Assembly (NCBI GenBank): GCA_029891385.1
Contig: CM057228.1
Location: 34,537,023-34,601,022, forward strand
Source: Erythroxylum novogranatense
Lineage: Eukaryota; Streptophyta; Magnoliopsida; Malpighiales; Erythroxylaceae
Direction: 5' to 3'
DNA length: 64,000 nt
In this document: one piece after another, positions 56,041-64,000 of the stretch
Position numbering within the stretch: the first letter of the stretch is position 1
How the letters are laid out: each line of letters opens with the position of its first letter
Program-made: the position numbers and the translations under genes
The notes under the pieces: model-generated
The model's input: the letters and a program-made list of their open reading frames with translations, nothing else
Told to the model about the DNA's origin: nothing
Databases searched by the model: none

Positions 56041-56575
56041 CTACAACATATAACAATTATTTTCCAATCTTTTGCTATTCACTAAACATTCTCCTTGTTC
56101 AGTTAATATCTTGCATTCATCACTGTTGAATTTAACCAATAATCCATCATTACAAAGTTGACTAATACTTTCCAACTTGGCTTTTAACCTGTCAACATGA
56201 AGCACATTTTTAAAGTGTGGCAATCCATCCATGTAAAGAGTCCCTTTTACAATAATCGTGGTCTTCTTTCCATCCCCAAAAGTAACGTGGCCATCCATAC
56301 AACTTTGATAATCCATCAAGTAGCTTCTTTCACCTGTTGTATGATGTGAACACTAACTGTCAAAATACTATCTATTGTGAGAAGTTCCACACATTGATTA
56401 AGAGCCACAAGTGCTTATGGTTGGTTCTTTTTACCCAAATCTCCTTTGGTGGCTTCTCCTACTCAAAATTCTTCCAATAATGTTTGAATTTTCTATTTTG
56501 AGCAATATGGAATAGCATTTGCTACAACTTGTAACAATTTGGCCTTATATAACCCTTTACACCATAAAAGAGACA
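56041..56575 (-). pseudogene. Copia gag knuckle and protease/pre-integrase fragment of element H
   Basis: The minus-strand ORF 56041-56319 reads MDGHVTFGDGKKTTIIVKGT, then LPHFKNVLHVDRLKAKLESI and SQLCNDGLLVKFNSDECKIL, ending ENNCYML: the protease C-terminus and gag-pre-integrase entry of copia elements of the Sirevirus type (compare the B block ISISQLCD). Upstream, 56534-56575 reads CLFYGVKGYIRPNC, a CX2CX4HX4C knuckle in which the second cysteine and the histidine have both become tyrosine through single transitions. The protease active site between them is out of frame. No integrase core follows. Confidence 0.75.
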
Positions 56576-56609
56576 TGTAGACACAAACTTTTTGCTTCTT
56601 TTTTATATT

Positions 56610-57690
56610 TGATAATTGTGCATTAGTATGTTTTTTTCTAAGTATTTGGTATGTGTTTCTTGCATGATAGGTTAGTATTATTTTGTTTTAGGACTTATTT
56701 TGTATGTTTTTGTTTAGTTTGATCTTCATGGTTGTTCTTTTGTGTTTGATATTGATTTTGGGTAGAAATTGATCATTTTGGTGTAGTTATAGAGGGTGGA
56801 CACCTTTGTGATTGAGTTAGGGACCAAGAGAAGAGAAGAGAAGTGGAGTTGTTGAAAAACAAAAACCCCCGATCGTGAAAAAAGACATTTTTCCACGATC
56901 GTGGGAAATCTATGGAGAAAGTTCTTGTTAAGTTAACCCACGATCATGGGAAACACAAGTATAATTCTCACGATCGTGGGAACTGGAAGTTGAAGACACA
57001 CACGAGTTTCATGTATTTGTTTTAGGTTTTTGTGACTTTATAAGACATCGAATCCTTAGAGTAGCCAAAGGGTTGTGGACCTTGCTTCCCAAAACTCAAA
57101 GACAGATTAAGAGCCTAGAGATAGGGGAGATTCAAGATTTTATTCGTCCAACTTTTCCAAACTAGGCAAAGAAGAGGAGGAGTTGCCCCGTCTAGTCTTA
57201 TTTCAATTTCTTTCTCTTCTAGCATGTTTATCATGTATTATTTGATTGTTGGGGATGTAATGGATATTATGATTGACTAAAACAATTTTTAGGGTTTATT
57301 GTTAAACTATTTGTGAACCTTTGGCTATTGATTTAATGATATATATGTTTGTGTTATTTATTGTGCTTAAACCTTACAATCAATTGAGAGAGTGAGCTTG
57401 GTAATCTTTGTTAATTATACAACGAAAGTTGACGATTAATAGACTTATAAATAACAAGTTATTGATTTATTAGGAAGAGATTTCAATAGATCAAAACACT
57501 ACCTAGAGGATAGCTTCATATCTAGTTGAATGTTTAGGAAAAGTTTCGTACATCGAGATATCCCAAAGTTAATTCTAATTTATTTAACTAGTGACATTTA
57601 TTTACACCTTGAGAGAGGATAGCTAGAATTTTAGCAAATCTTGGGCCAATAATTAATTGAATCAATTAATCAAAGGGGAGCAAATAGGGA
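56610..57690 (+). repeat. Element I LTR (Athila-like, right edge approximate)
   Basis: Opens TGATAATTGTGCATTAGTATG, as Athila LTRs do, and has typical Athila R/U5-like prose including GTGAGCTTGGTAATC and GAGAGGATAGCTAGAA. Class-B palindromes are in its upstream part at 56866-56982. Confidence 0.65.
56866..56982 (+). repeat. Class-B palindromes (TTCCCACGATCGTGGGAA type)
   Basis: Four copies: CCCCGATCGTGAAA (56866-56880), TTCCACGATCGTGGGAA (56891-56907), CCCACGATCATGGGAA (56937-56952) and TTCTCACGATCGTGGGAA (56965-56982). The position within an Athila LTR is equivalent to that of class A in C's LTR. Confidence 0.9.
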
Positions 57691-57799
57691 TAATGACAAG
57701 TCCTAATGTTAATCTTGATTTTCTCCAAGTTTTAGTTTATGATTTTTGTTTGGGTTGTGTTGTTCCCAATTACTTTTAGTTTTTTTTTATTTTACTTGT

Positions 57800-58008
57800 T
57801 TTGTAAATTTGATTTAAATGATTTCTTAAACAAAGAACAACCTAACAATTTTGAGATCAAGTTGACACTCGTCAACATTCTTCAGAGTAGTGTGCAATTC
57901 TATGGGTTGTCTAATGAAGATTTTAAGGCCTATCTTGCCAATTTTTTAGAGATATGCAACACTTTCTGGTTTAATGGGATGTCTGACGATGTGTGTATTT
58001 TGTATTAA
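57800..58008 (+). pseudogene. Athila-like gag N-terminal fragment
   Basis: The frame contains NNFEIKLTLVNILQSSVQFY followed by GLSNEDFKAYLANFLEICNT and FWFNGMSDD, closely matching the Athila gag entry (NFEIKP..., GLPNEDPNAHI..FLEICDTFK). It stops at 58008, soon after which unrelated chromovirus LTR sequence takes over. Confidence 0.8.
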
Positions 58009-58059
58009 GTGAATGATGCCACGTTGACAAGTGATTAAAGTTTTGTAAAACTCTTTACT

Positions 58060-58770
58060 TTTGAAGTTAATGAAATATGAATTTGCGCAAGGATGAGGTT
58101 AAGTTGAAATTAGATATACTTGAGGAAGTTATCATTTTGAGATTGATCATTTTGATTACGAATTATTGTAACATATAAGTGAGATATGATACGGAAAAAG
58201 GAAAGATAGGAAATTGTAAAGAATGAGAATTAGTTATAAGAAGTGAATTAAATGTTTTAAGAAAGGAGATTAGAGAGTATGATGAAATAACATTGGTAGT
58301 TGAATTGTCATGAAATGATGTTACCTTAGAAGGAGTGAATTTGGGACAACTTAGAGTGAAAGTAAGGATTGGATAGATGGACAAACCTAGGGAAAGCTCT
58401 TGAGTAAACCCTTTCTGAAAGGTATTATTATGGAAAATTTTCCAACTTCCCCGCGGCGAAGTCAAGCTTTTGCCACGGCATATTTATCCCGAGAGATGCT
58501 TGGGTCCAATATGGGAACTTGGTCGTGGCGAAGTCAAGAGTTCGCTGCAACAAACTTTTCCCAAATGGTCTCCATAGAAGTTCTCCTCCGTCTGCCACAG
58601 TGAAACATAAAGTTTGTCGCAGTGAGCCTACCCACTGGGACCCAGGGCCCCAACATTTATTTATCATAGCATAAAGATGAATCGATGATGGTTAAGGATA
58701 TTTCATTAGAATAAGGTCATGTTTTATGAATCAGGAATTGGGCTCCAAAAATGGGGTCCAACAGATTAGA
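58060..58770 (+). repeat. Chromovirus LTR fragment with class-A palindromes inside element I
   Basis: Left part (about 58240-58380) matches G's LTR near 27960-28090 (TTAGAAGGAGTGAATTTGGG against TTAGAAGAAGTGAATTTGGG) and right part (58736-58770) matches 28912-28945 (TTGGGCTCCAAAAATGGGG against TTGGGCTTCAAAAATGAGG). Between these anchors G carries class-C palindromes, whereas this copy carries class A at 58447-58628: CCCCGCGGCGAAG, GGTCGTGGCGAAG, GTTCGCTGCAACAAAC, TCTGCCACAGTGAAAC and TTTGTCGCAGTGAGCC. Confidence 0.7.
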
Positions 58771-58789
58771 TAGTGAAGAACCATGCCTC

Positions 58790-59711
58790 ATCCATCGATA
58801 ATTTGGAGGTGTAGGCAGGCCAAATTGCTAATGCTATGTCTTCTAGAAGTGCAGGTAGTTTATCAAACAATACTGAGGCCAACCTAAGAGAACAATTGAA
58901 GGTTATCACTCTTCAAAGTGGCAAGTAGATGGAGGAACCAAGTGTGAAAAAGGATAGCCAAGAAAAGGGAAAGGGCAAGGAGATTCAAAAAGAGATAGAA
59001 GAAGAGAGGCCATATGTGCCACCACCACCATACAAGCCTAAACTTCTATATACACAAAAGGTGAGACAACATTAGGTGGACACTCAATTTTCCAAGTTTC
59101 TGGAGAAACTAAAGAGGCTTCTGATCAACCTGTCATTGGTACAAGCCTAAGTATGTGAAGTTGCTAAAGGACATACTAACACACAAGTGTACTTAGGAGG
59201 GCAATCAGACAGTCACTTTGATGGAGAATTGTAGTTCCATTATCTCAAACACGATGCCTTTAAAAATATAAGATCCAAGGAGTTTACGATTCCATGTGTT
59301 ATTAGTGAATTTGAATTTTCCAAATGCTTGTGTGATTTAGGTGTAGGCATTAACTTGATGCCTTTGTTTGTTTTCAGGAAATTGGATTAGGAGAGGTCAA
59401 ACCTACATCCGTGCTGATTCAAATTGCAAATCAATCCATCAAAAGGCCATATGGAGTTGTAAAAGATGTGTTGATAAAAGTAGATAAATTTATTATTACT
59501 GTTGAATGTGTGGTATTAGAATTCGAAATTGATAAAAATTTTCCATTGATTTTGGTTAGGTTCTTTATGAATAATGGTAAGGCATTTGTTGATGTGCAGG
59601 AGGGAAAACTTGTTTTGAGGATTGGTGACAAGCAAGTTGAGGTTAATATGTCTAAATCTTTGAAGAAACCAATGGATGGTAATGTACGTATGAAGATTGA
59701 GGTTATGGATG
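58790..59711 (+). pseudogene. Athila-like gag end and aspartic protease fragment
   Basis: About 58900-59050 is a lysine/glutamate-rich linker with a proline run that reads PPPPYKP-like in one frame. The protease starts about 59340 with [15 protein letters not shown] sequence (frame broken) and 59411-59743 continues as LIQIANQSIKRPYGVVKDVL, IKVDKFIITVECVVLEFEID and FPLILVRFFMNNGKAFVDVQ, then EGKLVLRIGDKQVEVNM. The family motif is PLILGRPFLATG; here GRP has become VRF. The frame runs into LTR J at 59712. Confidence 0.8.
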
Positions 59712-61270
59712 TGTTGGGACCCAATCTCGAATCCGGGCCCTAACCGAGAAGCGAAACGAAAACAAGCGGACGAATGCAAAACAAATGCCAAAGCAACGAA
59801 TCGAAAAGAAACGAAAGCGGAATAACAAAGTGAAAGTATGGAATCATGAAATAAAACAAAAACGGAAAATCAGATACAAATTGCGAAAAACAAAATCGAA
59901 AGGATGCGAAACGGATACGTGAGGCAAAAACATAAGCAAAATCGAATAACAAAGCGGATCGAACCGAATCAAACAAACGGATCAATTTGACCAAAACAAA
60001 TGTCCGACATCTGGGAACAAATATCTTAGAAACTATCGCATTAGAAACCTAGACTAAACCTATCCGAAATGGATCAAACCGGTGTATTTTTTTTCCTTTT
60101 CTTATAACCATCTTTATTCAATTTCATGCAAATCTATATAATTTCCCTTTTCTTGGAAATTATCCTCAATCAATTTCTCAAAGCGTAACAAACTTCTTAT
60201 ACAAGTAAAGTCTCCATCCTTAATCATCTTCTTATCCATTCATACAAATCCAAAATTCATCTTTTAATCAATTCTTATTTTATTCTATCTCTAATTAAAT
60301 CATAAATTCGGCAGCATAACGGCTACATTTTAGCTAACCCAAACCTACAAAGGGTTTAAAATTCACTTCAATAAACCAATTCAATCACAAAATCATCAAA
60401 TTCCTCGGACCCCCCGTCCGAAAACTCTGCATAAACAAACGCAATCCTATTTCTAAAACACTTCAATAAGTTCCAATCAATCAAATTTATCCATATCCAA
60501 AACACATTATCCAAATTCAATTCATATTCATTTCTTAAGTCAATATACAAATTCATCATTTAATTCCAAATCACATTCAATATCTCAATTCCATATTCTA
60601 ATTCCCCATTCAATCCAAACCCAAAAATCGATCACAGTTATATACAAACACCAATCATATCCATAATTCAATGAAATACACCATTCCAGAATTCATATAC
60701 ACCATATTCACTATATACACAAATTTCATAAATCACATACATCCTGAAATGTCTGCTTGTCATACATAAATAGGCAAATCAAGCCTTATACAAATCGATA
60801 CAAAAATCCCAATTTATACAAAATACAAATGATACTAAATCGAACAACACATCTTGACATTCTTCCATCCGATCTCCTATTCGAAACCTGGAGATGGGGA
60901 TGAAAGGGGGGTGAGCACAAAGCTCGTGGATAATATGTTTATAAATTGAATGATAAGCGAAAACTTTTGCAAAAAATCTTTTTGCCATTTATTTCAAAAA
61001 TTTCTCAGTAGAAAATTTTGCACATTTCTTACTTCTTAATCTTTTTAAAATCATTGCTAAAATAATTTCAATCACAGCACTGCTGAAAATCCACACATAG
61101 CTTATTTCTCAGAAAAAATTCACATTTTTCACTTTTCATGAACAAAAATCAAAATCATGTAAATCTTAATTTCTTTCATTTTTCTTAAACATCATTCAAA
61201 TCATGCAATGCATCATACTTATAAAAAAACAAAACACATAACACATGAAATGGTTTGGCTCGGTCCAAAA

Positions 61271-61460
61271 CAGAACGTACTGCACATTTCCGCATAGCGA
61301 TCCTGTGCAGCCGTGAACGGAACGTATTACACCTTCTCGCATCGCGGTCCGGTGTAGTCGTGACTTATGGGAGTCCGAGATCAGAACTCTAATGCCACTA
61401 GCGGGCACCAGGGAGAAGGCTTTAAAACAGACAAGTGCGCACTCGTCCCACTTATGGGAC
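61271..61460 (-). repeat. Hairpin island in LTR J
   Basis: Two adjacent units of about 50 bases start GAACGTA. The first stem is CTGCACA/TGTGCAG (61280-61310), the second TTACACC/GGTGTAG (61327-61357), with similar inner sequence (TTTCCGCATAGCGATCC and TTCTCGCATCGCGGTCC). Then TGCC/GGGCA (61393-61407) and GTCCCA/TGGGAC (61445-61460). The island is GC-richer than the flanks. Confidence 0.8.
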
Positions 61461-63928
61461 CTGACCAAACTCACATAACACATAATTCGGAACCGAAAAA
61501 TTCAAATTGCCCTAAGGAACTTTTCGAAAATCTTGATTTTCAAATTTTTCATATCATATCATCATATCGTGTCAATACTTGACACATTCTCATATCCACA
61601 TATCACATCAATTCATAAAGCCAATCATATTCAATCTCAATTCATCAATTTAATCACATATAAATCAAATTCATGACAATGAATGCAATTTATTTCTTTA
61701 AAACATAAATCAAACGTATACAAATTCATAAAGCACATTGTTCAAGTTTTTCAAATAATTCGAAAACCTGATTTTCATAAATCTTGTATTTTTTTAAAAG
61801 ATTTCGAAAGCATTGGATTTAAACCTTCGAAAATCATAATTTTCAAACATTTACATAAACAATAATTTCTTAAAATTTTGCTTCTTGATTTTTTTCAATA
61901 ACACATGCTTAGCTTAAAATTCAATAAATAAACACACTACCCACCTCGAATCGATGCTAGAAACTTGACCAAATCGTCAATTTGCTCATAGCTTCTTTCT
62001 TCTTCCAATTTAAAATTACCTAAATCAATTCACCCAAATTCAACATCATAAATAACATAATTACTCAAATTGAGCTTAGAAAACACTAATCCCTCATATA
62101 TTCAAGCTATCTAAATCAAAAACTTCCAGAATCTCCAAATCACAAAAATTGGGCATAAACCCTAATTCACAATTATCCAAAATTAATCCAATTACAACAT
62201 GTAATCTCCAAAATTCAGCATAGAATTAACAAACCCATACCATTATTAAGGTTTCTAAACCAAAACTTCATCAAAAATCCAAAGCTCAAAAGTTTTCTCT
62301 TACCTCATTTCTTCTCCAATTTCAGATTTTCAAAGCCCCTTGGAAAGCTTCCATCCTCTTCCTTATTTTTTCTCTAGAATCCATGCAAAAATCATGCTAG
62401 AAGCCCTAAAATTTCGAAACCCTAGCTCTCCCTTCCTTCTTTTTCTTCTTCTCCACCGTTGGCACATCTCTTCTCTCTTCTTTCTTTCCCTCTTTCCTTT
62501 CATTTTCGTGCTTTCCTCTTGCCCTACACGATAGCCTCTCTTTTATTCACTTAATAATAGCCAAATGACCATTTTGTCCCTCCACTTAAGCCTTAAAACA
62601 TAACCCTTTAAGTAAACTTCCAAAACTGTCCCTGAACTTTATTTCAATTCAAGCTTACTTTATAACATTATTCTCACTATCAAATTGAAGGAATTTGCTA
62701 AAACTTCCTTCTAGAGAAACGTTCATCATTGTCTTAATTTCATAACGCCACCAAAATTATTTAATTTGGTGCTCTACATCACAAGTTATAGTCCAAACAT
62801 TTCGGACTGTCATTTTGCTAAAACATTTTCCAGCACTTTATTTCCATCCAAAAATTGACATTCTTAAAGGATAAATTGAAACTTGAGTCCTTCATAACAA
62901 TTGTAGATCTATTTTTTTAGTTTACTCCAAATCAATAATCACTTCATTTGGATGACTAGAGCAAAAGTTATGGCCAAAATACTTTCAGATTTCTCCAAGC
63001 CAAGACTGAACACTAATCCGAACTTCCATTCAAAAATTGAAAGTCTTAGGGGATAAATTGAAATTCAATTTCTTCATGTGACTTGTAGCCCCATGTCTCA
63101 ATTTTAGTTTGCCTCAAGAATCACTTCAATCGGATCTCCACAGATTGTGAATTTCGAAAAAGATTGAACCATGTTCAGAAAATTATCTAACTCATTTTGA
63201 TTAAATTAATCATCCTCAATTTAATCTCAAGAATTCACAAATTTCCCATAAAAATGTAACTAATTGTCTTAGGAATCCACCGCTTTGAAAACTAAGTCAA
63301 TCGGATATCGGACGAAAAAGATATAAGCAAAAGATTGGACAAGGTCAGATGAGGAAGGAAAAATAGCAAAATCATAAGGAAACAAATAGTTCCGATTATC
63401 ATAAGACGTGAGCGCATTCCAAGAAAATCACCTTAGTCATTAATGGTTCATCTCCTTTATCTAATACCAACATGAAGCTCTATGTCTCTTGATCATTTTG
63501 AAGAAGGAATCATCCCAATCGAAGCCCTATAGCTCAAGATATGCTTAAAGCGCTAAAGCGTGCACATACTCAAATCATGCTCTTCTAACCGACCTCTCAT
63601 AATTTTTCAATCAAACTTTTTTCAATTTAACTCCAAATGATACAAATTTTCATGGGTAGAAAGATACATGTCTTATAAATCTATTGGTCTAAGATTCACC
63701 TCAATTGGAGGTCGGATGAGTGAGTTATGCCCAAAAGAATAACCCATGCTTAAATCCTAAATAGATTTGTACCTCTCTTGGCGCGATCGCCATAACTTTC
63801 ACCAAAAATGTCGGATTAGTTTTTTTGTTGGACCATTTGAAATAAGACTTCGAGATATAAAACTTTCATGAAGACAACAAAGTCAGATTTGGCCCCTAAA
63901 ATGGTCAAAAATCACGATTTTCACAAGC

Positions 63929-63998
63929 ATGTCCGTTTAACGGACATTCCCGGCCTTGGAAGCACCATTTCGTCCGAAAAAGTCCGTTAAACGGACAT
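63929..63998 (-). repeat. Class-C palindromes in LTR J
   Basis: ATGTCCGTTTAACGGACAT at 63929-63947 is a perfect 19-base palindrome around its central base pair step, and GTCCGTTAAACGGACAT lies at 63982-63998. Same class as 28121-28296 in G; further copies probably follow beyond the window. Confidence 0.9.
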
Positions 63999-64000
63999 CC

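Larger units (their letters stand above)
42420..56600 (-). mobile_element. Element H: Sirevirus-like copia remnant, internally deleted
   Basis: Parts in minus order: degraded gag knuckle and protease/pre-integrase (56041-56575), an unassigned frame (about 55800-55950), insertion E, an envelope-like ORF (43748-44110), repeated polypurine tracts (43677-43749) and a 3' LTR (about 42420-43676). Integrase and RT are absent. An envelope-like ORF directly before several polypurine tracts is a Sirevirus arrangement. Its 5' LTR is missing, presumably displaced by I, which begins at 56610. Confidence 0.6.
56610..59711 (+). mobile_element. Element I: Athila-like gypsy fragment
   Basis: A + strand Athila-type LTR (from TGATAATTGTGCATTAGTATG at 56610), a short gag piece, an intervening chromovirus LTR fragment (about 58060-58770), gag C-terminal/protease remnants and then abrupt replacement by LTR J at 59712. 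No primer site of the GGCGCCGTTGCC type is visible after the LTR, so the leader is deleted or altered. Confidence 0.65.
59712..64000 (-). repeat. Element J: chromovirus-like long LTR, runs off the window
   Basis: The + strand begins TGTTGGGACCCAATCTCGAA, alignable with the LTR ends of D (TGTAGCACCCCACTCCCGCC) and E (TATAGCATCCCACTCCCACA). More than 4.28 kb long, minus-oriented. Order as read from the right: class-C palindromes (63929-63998), reiterated units with GTTATGGCC/CATAACTT (63800-62700), purine-rich leader (about 62570-62390), hairpin island (61280-61460), hairpin TCGGAC/GTCCGA (60405-60421), end. Homologous to 25520-26330 of G in opposite orientation. The possible target duplication is GGATG (59707-59711), with no partner visible. 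Confidence 0.8.

Overview
This is repeat-dense nuclear DNA from a flowering plant, probably a eudicot. The evidence is Ty1/copia (including Sirevirus-like) and Ty3/gypsy (Athila-like and chromovirus/Tekay-like) LTR retrotransposons, tRNA-Met and Athila-type primer sites, a hAT-type MITE, and remnants of a plant kinesin-14 gene. No intact host gene was found; every coding region is frameshifted, truncated or interrupted. Element labels A-J below are mine.

Layout. 1-146: end of a + strand copia LTR that cuts into the reverse transcriptase of copia element A (minus strand, 147-6445). 6446-23222: Athila-like element C (minus) with gag and protease, no RT/integrase, and an envelope-like ORF split by Sirevirus-like element B (+, 7503-17334, TSD TTTAT). 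23223-40279: chromovirus-like G (+), a pol remnant followed by very long LTR sequence into which non-autonomous element D (minus, 30486-39472, TSD CTTTA) has jumped. 40280-42022: kinesin-14 exon relics with a hAT MITE (40874-41403, TSD ATTAAAAC) in an intron. 42420-56600: Sirevirus-like H (minus), broken by non-autonomous E (44222-55508, TSD AAGCA). 56610-59711: Athila-like I (+), containing a piece of chromovirus LTR. 59712-64000: long chromovirus-like LTR J (minus), running off the window.

The order of events can be read as nesting: kinesin relic, then G and H, then C, D, E and I, then A, B and J, then the left-edge LTR. D and E are related to each other, have long LTRs (2.7-4.0 kb) around internal regions of about 3.6-3.8 kb with no recognisable protein, and so must use enzymes supplied by other elements.

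The least explained signal is structural. The long LTRs of D, E and J carry GC-richer islands made of consecutive small inverted repeats whose stems change while pairing is kept, in two families closed by an outer stem that also covaries. A separate conserved three-way-junction-like element lies nearby in D and E. In addition, several LTRs carry clusters of short palindromes in three or four interchangeable sequence classes: the same class occurs in unrelated lineages, and different classes occur at matching places in related LTRs. These are the observations most worth testing. Many small differences between duplicated copies cluster at CTG/CAG/CCG sites and may be sequencing error, so frameshift counts should be treated cautiously.
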